Notes under the pieces: model-generated | What the model was told of the DNA's origin: nothing | The model's database searches: none | The model's input: only the letters and a program-made list of their open reading frames with translations | Program-made: the position numbers and the translations under genes | Source of the DNA: Syntrophorhabdaceae bacterium | GTDB lineage: Bacteria; Desulfobacterota; Syntrophorhabdia; Syntrophorhabdales; Syntrophorhabdaceae | Reading direction: 5' to 3' | Length of the DNA: 50,469 nt | NCBI GenBank assembly: GCA_028698615.1 | Contig: JAQVWF010000010.1 | Span: forward strand, 29,959 to 80,427 | Shown here: one piece after another, positions 19,652 through 27,886 of the stretch | Layout of the letters: every line of letters begins with the position of its first letter | How positions within the stretch are numbered: the stretch's first letter is position 1

Positions 19652-21250
19652 GTGATTAAGTCACTGAAACTGAGATTTATTCTTATTGCCGTTTTTCTTG
19701 TCCTGTCGATCGTCTATTGTCTGCCCAATGTTGTCGAACTCGAGGGTGTTTGGAAGAAATATCTTCCCAGCGATAAGATACACCTCGGACTGGACCTCAA
19801 GGGCGGCATGCACCTGCTCCTTGAACTGGATACGTCGAAGCTCATGGACAACATCATGGACAGGCGGATGAATGCCCTCAAGGATGCAATGATCTCCGAA
19901 GGGGTGAGGTTCCTCGGCATCGAGAAGAAAGGGAACAGCATCGTTGTTTCCATCCGTCCAGACCAGAAGGAAAAGCTCTTCAACGTCGTGGGGAATAAAT
20001 TTTCGGACCTCAAGGCAGGCATTGCCAAACCTGAAGGCGATCTTTTGAGCATGGAATTCCTTCTTCCTGAGAAAGAGCTTGCTTCTGTAAAGGAAAATGC
20101 GGTCAATCAGGCGCTGGAGACGATACGCAACAGGATAGACCAGTTTGGCGTGTCCGAGCCTGTCATCGTTAAGCAGGGGGAGAACCAGATACTGGTGCAG
20201 CTCCCGGGTGTCAGGGACCCCGAGAGGGCGTTGGAACTCATCGGCAGGACGGCGCAGCTCGAATTTAAGCTCGTCGACGAAGAGGCAACGGCCCGGGGCG
20301 GTGAACCGGGAGCCCTTTCCGTCGACAGCGAGGTCCTGAAGATCAGGTCGAAGAACAGGGAAACGGGCGTGGAGACGACGGCTCCCATCGTCCTTAAAAG
20401 GCAGGCGCTCCTGACAGGCGAACTTCTCACGGATGCCAGGATCAGCATGGGCAGCAGGGATATTGGAAGTGAAATAGCCGTTGGCCTCGAATTCGATTCC
20501 GAGGGAGCGAGGATCTTCGACAAGGTCACTGCGGAGAATGTCGGCAGGAGGCTTGCCATAGTTCTCGACAATACCGTCTATTCGGCCCCTCAGATCCGCG
20601 AAAGGATTTCCGGCGGCAAGGCTTCCATTACTGGCGGCTTTACCCTGGACGAGGCGAAGGACCTTGCCATTGTCCTTCGAGCAGGCGCCCTTCCGGCACC
20701 GGTAAAAGTGGTTCAGAACATCACCATAGGGCCAACACTTGGCCAGGACTCGATCAACAAGGGTTTTATGGCCACGTTGCTTGCGTCGATCTTTGTCGTC
20801 ATATTCATGATCGTTTATTACCGTTATTCGGGTATCATCGCCAACTTTGCCCTCGCCCTTAATCTCATCTATCTCCTTGGCTTATTCACCGCCTTCAAGG
20901 CCACGATGACCCTTCCGGGCATAGCGGGCATTGCTCTGACCATAGGCATGGGCGTCGATTCCAACGTCCTTATCTTTGAGAGGATACGCGAGGAGCTGCG
21001 CCTGGGCAAGACGGTTCGCGCCGCGGTGGACGGCGGCTATGCCAAGGCATGGGTGGCCATATTCGACTCCCATATCACCACGCTTATTACGGCAGCTGTC
21101 CTGTTCATATTCGGAACAGGACCGATCAAAGGCTTTGCGATAACCCTTATCTTCGGTATGGTCATCAATCTCTTCACTGCGGTATTCGGATCGAAGACCA
21201 TCTTTGACTGGATACTGACGAAGTACAAACCCAGAACACTGAGTATATGA
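19652..21250 (+). CDS. secD: Protein translocase subunit SecD
   Basis: Inner-membrane RND-type component of the Sec accessory complex, using the proton gradient to pull secreted proteins across. TM1 at residues 8-26, the SecD motif LGLDLKGGMHL at 45-55, a large periplasmic region with AVNQALETIRNRIDQFGVSEP, then five TM helices from about residue 360, including IGMGVDSNVLIFERIREELR. Length 532 residues. Starts on GTG with GAGG 8 nt upstream. secF follows after 10 bp. No yajC is seen nearby. Confidence 0.96.
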   Translation: MIKSLKLRFILIAVFLVLSIVYCLPNVVELEGVWKKYLPSDKIHLGLDLKGGMHLLLELDTSKLMDNIMDRRMNALKDAMISEGVRFLGIEKKGNSIVVSIRPDQKEKLFNVVGNKFSDLKAGIAKPEGDLLSMEFLLPEKELASVKENAVNQALETIRNRIDQFGVSEPVIVKQGENQILVQLPGVRDPERALELIGRTAQLEFKLVDEEATARGGEPGALSVDSEVLKIRSKNRETGVETTAPIVLKRQALLTGELLTDARISMGSRDIGSEIAVGLEFDSEGARIFDKVTAENVGRRLAIVLDNTVYSAPQIRERISGGKASITGGFTLDEAKDLAIVLRAGALPAPVKVVQNITIGPTLGQDSINKGFMATLLASIFVVIFMIVYYRYSGIIANFALALNLIYLLGLFTAFKATMTLPGIAGIALTIGMGVDSNVLIFERIREELRLGKTVRAAVDGGYAKAWVAIFDSHITTLITAAVLFIFGTGPIKGFAITLIFGMVINLFTAVFGSKTIFDWILTKYKPRTLSI

Positions 21251-21260
21251 GGCGGCGCCC

Positions 21261-22163
21261 ATGATGGAGCTCATTAAAGATACGAAAATAGATTTCATCG
21301 CATTGAGGAAAAAGGCATTTATCATTTCGGGAATTCTTGTTGCCATAGGGATCTTCGCCTTTATCATGATCTCCCTTGGCAAGGCCAATCTGAGCATCGA
21401 CTTCACAGGTGGCACGAATGTCCAGGTCAGGTTTGCCGAGAAGATGAGTATCGGCGAACTCAGGTCTGCCCTGACGGGCGGGGGGATAGGCGATGTGCAG
21501 ATCCAGGAGGTCAGCGGGACGCGGGACTTCTTCATCAAGACCAAGCTCTCGGACACGGACAAGGAATCTGTTGCGGCGAAGATAACCTCCATCCTTTCGA
21601 CACAGTTCAAGGGAGCGAAACTCGAGGTGCTGTCAAGCAACATGGTTGGCCCCGGTGTGGGACAATCGCTTAAAAAATACGCCATAATCGCCATTGTTCT
21701 CGCCCTTCTCGGCATTATCATCTACATCGCATGGAGGTTTACCTTCCTCTCCGGCATAGCGGCCACGATAGCCACTTTTCATGATGTTCTGGTCGTAGCG
21801 GGCGTCTTCTATCTTCTCAACAAGGAGTTCAATCTCCTTATTATTACGGCGCTGCTGACGATAGCCGGGTATTCTCTCCAGGACACGGTTATCGTGTTCG
21901 ACCGCATCAGGGAAAATACGGGAAAGATGAAATCCCGCGACGATTTTGGCAATATCATCAATGTGAGCGTCAACGAGGTCCTTTCGAGAACCGTCGTTAC
22001 CAGCCTCACAACGCTTATCTGTCTTGCCGCCATCATGGCATTCGGCGGTGAGGTGCTCTTCGATTTTGCGTTCGCCCTTTTCCTGGGTGTTATCGTAGGG
22101 ACGTACTCTTCCGTCTTCGTGGCGAGCCCCATCGTATATGCATGGCGGCAGAGATATCGTTAA
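21261..22163 (+). CDS. secF: Protein translocase subunit SecF
   Basis: Partner of SecD. 300 residues with TM1 at about 17-37, the SecF motif LSIDFTGGTNVQV, and a C-terminal five-helix bundle with FHDVLVVAGVFY, LTIAGYSLQDTVIVFDRIREN and NEVLSRTVVTSLTTL, the conserved intramembrane proton-path region. The start is the first ATG of ATGATG at 21261, preceded by GAGGCGG. Expected to be in one transcript with secD. Confidence 0.96.
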   Translation: MMELIKDTKIDFIALRKKAFIISGILVAIGIFAFIMISLGKANLSIDFTGGTNVQVRFAEKMSIGELRSALTGGGIGDVQIQEVSGTRDFFIKTKLSDTDKESVAAKITSILSTQFKGAKLEVLSSNMVGPGVGQSLKKYAIIAIVLALLGIIIYIAWRFTFLSGIAATIATFHDVLVVAGVFYLLNKEFNLLIITALLTIAGYSLQDTVIVFDRIRENTGKMKSRDDFGNIINVSVNEVLSRTVVTSLTTLICLAAIMAFGGEVLFDFAFALFLGVIVGTYSSVFVASPIVYAWRQRYR

Positions 22164-22244
22164 CTGTCGGTTGACCGTCACCTGTCTATCTAAGATCGAT
22201 ATAGTGCAAAAGGCTTGCGAAGGTTTCCGGCGAGGAACACTCTG

Positions 22245-24548
22245 GTGAAGGCGAAGCTGGAAGATGTCCTTAGAGAAAAGGAAAGGGAGCTAAAGCTCTA
22301 TCGAAGGTTCCTGGACCTCAGGGACTATTGTGAAAAGAGGCTTTTCCCGGGTATAAACGTCCCAATCGGGGAGCACGTGGAGAGCTTGAAGGGCATTATA
22401 GAGAAGCTCATCCCCGACCCGAAGGACCGCACCGAAGAGATGTTCTCCGGCGAGATCTTCGCCCTGCTCGGCACCATATATTTTCATGATCTCTCCCTGT
22501 TGAAGGAATTCGACTGGCCTCTCAATGGAGAGATTCTCAACGCCCGCGACATGGACGTAAAGGGCGTTTTTATGAATTACGAGATAGCGCGCCGTCTTGA
22601 TATTCCAGAAGGGGCGGTGGAGGCCATCAATTCCCTCAGCTATGCCCATCTCGTCAAGAAGGTTCCCCTTGAGACAGAAATAACGGATAACAGCTCCAAG
22701 GCCCTAATACGGAACATGAAGGTGTTCGAATACCTTTTCAACTTTGCCCATCTTCTTGTCGATGTTTTTTTTACCGACCTGTCGCACAATCGGCTCAAGC
22801 GTTATAACGATCATGAACTTGCCTTGAGGCCGGGTGAAGCGGTGCTCGACATCGACAGCCGCGAAGGGATCATCTCCATTCACTATAACAGCAGGCTCCC
22901 TTACGAAGCGCACATGCTTGAGAGCGTCAAGCGGTATGTGGACAGCATGTTCGTGAGGTTCAAGAACCATGTCAACGGGAAGTTCGGTTTCCAGTACAGG
23001 GACCTCGTTTGGGTCGTCACGAGCGACTTTTACCATGATGAGGGCGATGTATTCAGCATACCGAAGTTCTCGCCGTACCTCGAGTTTGAGGGCATACCCA
23101 TACAACGCTGGGATGAGGCATCCGTTATCCTCGACAGACTTTTTAACGAGGGTTCCGTTGTAGTGGCAGGGGGGGTCTCGACGGGCAAGACCACTTTGCT
23201 CACATCCTTTGTCCTGCCGCAGCTCACGGTTGTATACCAGAATGTGTATTACTGCGAGTTTTGGTCCCGTCCGACGAAGGAGCTGCGCGATGTGATAGGA
23301 AAGAGGCACAACATTCCCCGCGTCGACGATCTCGATATCATTTCACTGTGCAAGACGCTCCTCAATTCGGGGCCATGCTTCTTTGTCATCGACGGTCTGG
23401 AGAAGATCGTCCTGATGGACCAGGGAGAACGGGAAAAACTTGTGCGTTTTGTCGAATTCATGCTTACGGAGCCGGGCGCCTATTTTATACTCTGCGGTGA
23501 GAAGGAGACCTTCTTCGACTGGTACAGGGTATTTCAGGGCATGCACATATCCTCTCTGTACGAGTTGAAGGCATTCGAGAAGAGACTTCATGGATTCACG
23601 CCTGCCAGTCCCCGGAAGGCGGCAGGCAATGGGGACGTCCTGGCGCTGAGCGAGGAGTTCGCGAGGGGTGCAGCCGAGGAGATCGACGGCGTCGTGAGCG
23701 ATTCCCTTAAAGGGATCGAGGACGATGGCGAACTGGCCCTCATCCTGTCTGTTTTTGTCGACCTCTCGGGACCGATCGTGAAACAATACGGCATTGACGA
23801 TATACATAATGAGACGGCTGTTCCCCATGAGCGGATAGCCTTTATTGTCTGTTCCCTGAGGGACCGCGGGATTCTCCGCGAGATAGAGCACCGGGGAAGC
23901 TCCCGTTTTGTGCTCGCGAACAGGGTTCTCAGGGAACCCCTCTGGCGCATCTTCGACCTGGTGGAATTCGAGGAGAAGAAGATGCTTCGCAACATCCTGG
24001 GCAATTTCATCGTCAACGAGACATTTCTCGATGAAGAGACCCTCGACCTTGCAGAAAAATGGCAGAACCGTTTCGTGATGTCAAAGGAGGAGATGGGGAT
24101 AACCCTGGCAAGCCTCGTCGCCCGCAAGAGAGACTGGAGAGCCCTTTTGGAGACGGCGAACAGGTATGAGCGGGGCATCGACATTCAGCCCATCCTCAAG
24201 TTCCTTTACAGCAAGAGCGAGGAGAAGAGAAGAAGCGCAATAAGCCTTCTCGTGGAGATACGCGACAAAGACATGATCAACCCCCTCCTCCTGCACCTGA
24301 AAGAAGAGAAGGTCCTCGAGATCAAGGACCTCGTCATCCAGGGCATCGGGCTTACCGGCAAGAAGAGAGCCATAATAGCTATCATGAATGCCTTGAAGGA
24401 GATAGGGGACACAGGTCTGAAGGTTCGGGCAATAGAGTTCTTCGAATCCCTCTTCGGCGAGAACTCCCACGACATCCTCAGCGAGATCAAAGAGATCGAG
24501 GAAGACCCTGCCATAACGAAAAAGATAGACGAACTCCTCAGGGGGTAA
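22245..24548 (+). CDS. Unrecognised HD-like / P-loop NTPase / HEAT-repeat protein
   Basis: A 767-residue cytoplasmic protein that I cannot name. From GTG 22245 (GAGG upstream) it has a helical N-terminal part with residues in an HD-phosphohydrolase-like order: H44 (GEHVES), H81-D82 (IYFHDLS) and D173 (AHLLVD), resembling HD domains of conflict-system proteins. A P-loop GGVSTGKTT at 309-317 and a Walker B-like CFFVIDG at 378-383 follow, arranged as in STAND ATPases, then a winged-helix-like stretch. The C-terminus (about 650-767) has HEAT-like helical repeats (IKDLVIQGIGLTGKKRAIIA). A TTG at 22215 would add 10 residues. It stands between secF (same strand) and serS (convergent), without recognisable partners. 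A sensing or defence role is inference only. Confidence 0.7.
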   Translation: MKAKLEDVLREKERELKLYRRFLDLRDYCEKRLFPGINVPIGEHVESLKGIIEKLIPDPKDRTEEMFSGEIFALLGTIYFHDLSLLKEFDWPLNGEILNARDMDVKGVFMNYEIARRLDIPEGAVEAINSLSYAHLVKKVPLETEITDNSSKALIRNMKVFEYLFNFAHLLVDVFFTDLSHNRLKRYNDHELALRPGEAVLDIDSREGIISIHYNSRLPYEAHMLESVKRYVDSMFVRFKNHVNGKFGFQYRDLVWVVTSDFYHDEGDVFSIPKFSPYLEFEGIPIQRWDEASVILDRLFNEGSVVVAGGVSTGKTTLLTSFVLPQLTVVYQNVYYCEFWSRPTKELRDVIGKRHNIPRVDDLDIISLCKTLLNSGPCFFVIDGLEKIVLMDQGEREKLVRFVEFMLTEPGAYFILCGEKETFFDWYRVFQGMHISSLYELKAFEKRLHGFTPASPRKAAGNGDVLALSEEFARGAAEEIDGVVSDSLKGIEDDGELALILSVFVDLSGPIVKQYGIDDIHNETAVPHERIAFIVCSLRDRGILREIEHRGSSRFVLANRVLREPLWRIFDLVEFEEKKMLRNILGNFIVNETFLDEETLDLAEKWQNRFVMSKEEMGITLASLVARKRDWRALLETANRYERGIDIQPILKFLYSKSEEKRRSAISLLVEIRDKDMINPLLLHLKEEKVLEIKDLVIQGIGLTGKKRAIIAIMNALKEIGDTGLKVRAIEFFESLFGENSHDILSEIKEIEEDPAITKKIDELLRG

Positions 24549-24576
24549 AGACGGCCTCAGGTCAAGAAGATCGTTT

Positions 24577-25845
24577 TTATCCTATTTTTTCTTTCCCGTG
24601 CATATAAGGTCTGAGCGCTTCGGGGATGGTTATTGTGCCGTCTGCGTTCTGGTAGTTTTCCATTACCGCCATGACCGTTCTGCCTATGGCGAGGCCGGAG
24701 CCGTTCAGGGTGTGGACGAGTTCCGTTTTTCCTCCCTGCCTGCGGAAGCGGATCTTTGCCCTGCGGGCCTGGAAATCGGTGAAGCAGCTGCATGATGATA
24801 TCTCCCGGTAGATGTTTTGCCCGGGAAGCCAGACCTCGATATCATAGGTCTTGGCGGAGGAGAAGCCCAGGTCTCCCGTACAAAGGGCACTCACGCGGTA
24901 GTGGATATGGAGTTTCCTGAGGACGTCCTCGGCATCGAGAAGGAGACCCTCGAGTTCATCAAAGGAATTATCAGGCCGGGCGAACTTGACGAGTTCCACC
25001 TTGTTGAACTGATGCTGCCGCGTCAGGCCCCGGGTGTCCTTCCCGTGCGCCCCAGCCTCTTTGCGGAAACAAGGGGTATAGGACACGTACTTGATGGGGA
25101 GTTCATCCTCCTTGAGGATCTCGTCGGCATGGATATTGGTGACGGGCACCTCGGCGGTGGGGATCAGGAAGTAGTCGACACCCTCAAGATGAAAGAGTTC
25201 TTCCTCGAATTTAGGGAGCTGACCGGTGCCGGTCATCGAAGTGCGGTTGACCATGAAAGGAGGCAGCACCTCGGTGTATCCGTGCTCCCGTATGTGCAGG
25301 TCGAGCATGAAGTTGATGAGGGCCCTCTCAAGGAGCGCCCCCTGCGCCTTGTAGAGAGTGAAGCGGGACCCGGTGATCTTGGCGGCCCGTTTGAAGTCGA
25401 GGATGTCAAGGCCCTCGCCGAGGTCCCAATGGGCCTTCGGCTCAAAATCAAAGGAAGGCTTGTCACCCCAGGTTTTGACGACCTCGTTATCCTCGTCGTT
25501 CGTCCCGACGGGAACGGAAGCATCGGGAATATTGGGGATAATAAGAAGGAGCTGTTCCCATTCCTCTTCGACCGCCTTGAGGTCCTGTCCCGTCTCTTCG
25601 ATCCTTCCGCCCAGCGAGCGCTGGTATTCTATCTTGTCCGAGGCCTCGCCGCCGGCTTTCCTCAGCTTTGCGATCTCGTTGGAAAGAGTGTTCTTTTCAT
25701 TCTTCAATTTCTCCGATTCCTGGATGAGCCTGCGGCGCTTTTCGTCCAATTCGACCAGTTTACCGGCGTCGAAAGAAGCCTGTCTTCTTGCGAGGGCGGT
25801 CTTCACGGCCTCAATATTGTCGCGGATCATTCTTGGGTCGATCAT
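24577..25845 (-). CDS. serS: Seryl-tRNA synthetase
   Basis: Class II synthetase charging tRNA-Ser and tRNA-Sec. N-terminal coiled-coil arm (about residues 27-105), then motif 2 ([24 protein letters not shown]) and motif 3 ([18 protein letters not shown]). Length 422 residues. The start ATG directly abuts the stop of the GerMN gene, with GGAGG at that gene's end acting as ribosome-binding site. The genes converge with the NTPase gene across 28 bp. Confidence 0.97.
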   Translation of the reverse strand: MIDPRMIRDNIEAVKTALARRQASFDAGKLVELDEKRRRLIQESEKLKNEKNTLSNEIAKLRKAGGEASDKIEYQRSLGGRIEETGQDLKAVEEEWEQLLLIIPNIPDASVPVGTNDEDNEVVKTWGDKPSFDFEPKAHWDLGEGLDILDFKRAAKITGSRFTLYKAQGALLERALINFMLDLHIREHGYTEVLPPFMVNRTSMTGTGQLPKFEEELFHLEGVDYFLIPTAEVPVTNIHADEILKEDELPIKYVSYTPCFRKEAGAHGKDTRGLTRQHQFNKVELVKFARPDNSFDELEGLLLDAEDVLRKLHIHYRVSALCTGDLGFSSAKTYDIEVWLPGQNIYREISSCSCFTDFQARRAKIRFRRQGGKTELVHTLNGSGLAIGRTVMAVMENYQNADGTITIPEALRPYMHGKEKIG

Positions 25846-26418
25846 TTAATCCTCCAGGATGTGAGAGTTGAATTCCATGGGTTTATAGGTATAAACGGTG
25901 CCGCTGATGGTGGAGAGGGCCTGGCCTCCGGCCAGGAGCTGCACGTTCTTCGCCTTTGTGAAGTTTGCCAGAAAGGAATTGACTATGGCATAGACCGTCT
26001 GTATCTCCATCAAGGGATCGAGCTTCAGGAGGGCTATGTCGGGCGTGAAATTGAGTATCAGGGTCCCGTCTGTATCGGATGCAAACTCGGTAAGGGAGAG
26101 GGTATCGGGAAGCACCTTGCCGTTCTTCAGCCCCAGTATGATCTCGTCGGCTGTTTCCTTGTCCGTCAGGGTGGTTTTGATGGGGAGGCTTTTCAGCTCC
26201 AGTTTTCCCGGCAGGGATGGGACGTAGATCTTCAGTTTGCCTGTTTCCTCGACGATGACAGTTTTGGGGGGGTGGGGCACCTTTACATATTTGAATGCAA
26301 AGAACCCCGCCGCCGCGACGGCAATGACAGCGAGTGCGATGATATAGGGAGTCCGGACGGGCCTTGCGTGGCCGCGAGGTTTCCCTTCGATATAGATGTC
26401 CTGTTTCTTCCTTCTCAT
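25846..26418 (-). CDS. GerMN-domain membrane-anchored protein
   Basis: 190-residue protein with a basic N-terminus, one membrane helix (about residues 24-43, PYIIALAVIAVAAAGFFAF) and an outward domain with the GerMN pattern (YAIVNSFLANFTKAKNVQLL ... GTVYTYKPME). GerMN domains occur in spore germination proteins and in lipoproteins of many non-spore formers; their role there is unclear. Anchored by an uncleaved helix rather than a lipobox. Overlaps the cysteine hydrolase gene by 4 bp and abuts serS. Confidence 0.78.
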   Translation of the reverse strand: MRRKKQDIYIEGKPRGHARPVRTPYIIALAVIAVAAAGFFAFKYVKVPHPPKTVIVEETGKLKIYVPSLPGKLELKSLPIKTTLTDKETADEIILGLKNGKVLPDTLSLTEFASDTDGTLILNFTPDIALLKLDPLMEIQTVYAIVNSFLANFTKAKNVQLLAGGQALSTISGTVYTYKPMEFNSHILED

Positions 26419-26981
26419 CTTGTTTCTCGTTTGTACTCCTCAATGAGATTGCCCGATGTCATGATGCGGAAGATGGGATAGATGGCGGATTTGCGGAAGG
26501 CGTCAAGGAAGTTTTCGTGGATCTCTCTCTTGAAGGCGGCGCTCATGTCTTCGAGGATAATGGTGGCAAAGTCGTTGCATACGGCATCGAAAGCGGTTGC
26601 GAGGACGCAGAAATGCGTATTGATCCCGCCTACTGCCACCGTGTCGACGCCGAGTGTCCTCAGCGTCTGGTCCAGATCGGTCTTGAAAAAAGCGCTGAAG
26701 CGGCGCTTGTCGAGGATGATGTCGGACGCTTCGGGCTCCAGTTCGGAAAGGGGTTTTGTCCCCTGTGTTCCCCGGATGGCGTGGGGTTTCATGCGGCCCT
26801 TGAAAATGAAATCATTCTCCATGAAACTGTCGCAGGCAAAGATCACGGGGATGCCAAGCGTGCGGGCTGTTTTGAGGAAGTCCCTCACGACGGGAACGAT
26901 CTTCTCTTCCTCCTTGATACCCTGGAGGGGCTTGCTGTAGTTTCCTTCGAGCATGTCGATAATGATAATGGCTGGTTTCAT
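26415..26981 (-). CDS. Isochorismatase-family cysteine hydrolase
   Basis: 188-residue cytoplasmic protein with the family triad: D9 (IIIIDM), K92 (ILDKRRFSAF) and nucleophile C125 (THFCVLATA), the last preceded by the cis-peptide region GGINTH. Families with this fold include nicotinamidases, isochorismatases and N-carbamoylsarcosine amidases; no specific substrate can be assigned. Overlaps tatD by 4 bp and the GerMN gene by 4 bp, so the four genes tatD to serS are a translationally coupled string. Confidence 0.85.
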   Translation of the reverse strand: MKPAIIIIDMLEGNYSKPLQGIKEEEKIVPVVRDFLKTARTLGIPVIFACDSFMENDFIFKGRMKPHAIRGTQGTKPLSELEPEASDIILDKRRFSAFFKTDLDQTLRTLGVDTVAVGGINTHFCVLATAFDAVCNDFATIILEDMSAAFKREIHENFLDAFRKSAIYPIFRIMTSGNLIEEYKRETR

Positions 26982-27760
26982 GATCTGTCCTTTTGTGGGT
27001 CCTTGAGGAATAAGGTGACGAAGTTATCGCGCATGAGCGCGGCCAGTTCCCCGGCCTCCATGCGGCGCTCCCTTGCGATGGCCTCGATGGTTATTTTCAC
27101 GTAGGCGGGGACGTTTCGTTTCCCGCGATGGGGCACGGGGGTCAGGAAAGGCGCGTCAGTCTCAGCCAGGAGCCGATCAGCCGGGATGAACCGCACCACG
27201 TCCCTGAGGCCTCCGGCCGTTTTGTATGTGACGGTTCCGGGAATGGAGATGAAAAATCCCATGTCGAGGAACTCCTTCGCCGCTGCAAGATCATATGAAT
27301 AACAGTGGATCACACCGTATCCGCCGGGATACTCGCTTTTAAGGATGTCAAGAGTCTCCTTTTTCGCCTCCCGGGAATGGACTATGATGGGCAGGCCCAG
27401 TTCCTGCGCCAGCGCGAGCTGCCTCACAAAGACCCTTTTCTGGACCTCCCGGGGAGAGTGATTCTTGAAGAGGTCGAGACCGACCTCCCCATACCCGACG
27501 ATCTTCGGATGCCGTGCCGCCTGCCGGATGACACCCTCGACCCTGTCATCGAAATCCTTCGCGTTATGAGGATGAATGCCGATGGCCCCGTAGATGAAGG
27601 GATACCGGTCGATAAGCTCCCTTACCCTGCCGAAATAGGATTCTTCCGTCCCCACGGTGAGGATATATTCAAGCCCTTCATCAACACAATCCTTCACAAC
27701 CTGTTCCAGATCCTTGTGGAAGTCTTCCATTTCAAGATGACAGTGGGAATCAACAAACAT
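26978..27760 (-). CDS. TatD-family metal-dependent DNase/hydrolase
   Basis: 260-residue TIM-barrel hydrolase. Metal-binding motif DSHCHLE at 4-10, GYGEVGLDLFKN, PIIVHSREAKKETLDIL, IHCYS and the final ETDAPFLTPVPHRGKRN signature are all present. TatD proteins are 3'-5' exonucleases with roles in oxidative DNA repair, and some act as D-aminoacyl-tRNA deacylases. Follows the addAB-like genes on the same strand after a 126-bp gap. Confidence 0.92.
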   Translation of the reverse strand: MFVDSHCHLEMEDFHKDLEQVVKDCVDEGLEYILTVGTEESYFGRVRELIDRYPFIYGAIGIHPHNAKDFDDRVEGVIRQAARHPKIVGYGEVGLDLFKNHSPREVQKRVFVRQLALAQELGLPIIVHSREAKKETLDILKSEYPGGYGVIHCYSYDLAAAKEFLDMGFFISIPGTVTYKTAGGLRDVVRFIPADRLLAETDAPFLTPVPHRGKRNVPAYVKITIEAIARERRMEAGELAALMRDNFVTLFLKDPQKDRS

Positions 27761-27886
27761 GGCTTTCTTATATCATATTAGCGAGGGCTCTTCAAAGGGA
27801 TTGACCCCATGCGAGTTATATCCCGATGGTTTGAACATAGAACAATGGACTTGAAACCCAGAACCTGGGACCTGAAAGGCTACTCT

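Noticed and set aside
27767-27795. TTGAAG-17-TATAAG promoter-like sequence upstream of tatD
   Set aside because: The start would coincide with the tatD ATG and leave no leader or ribosome-binding site; probably fortuitous.
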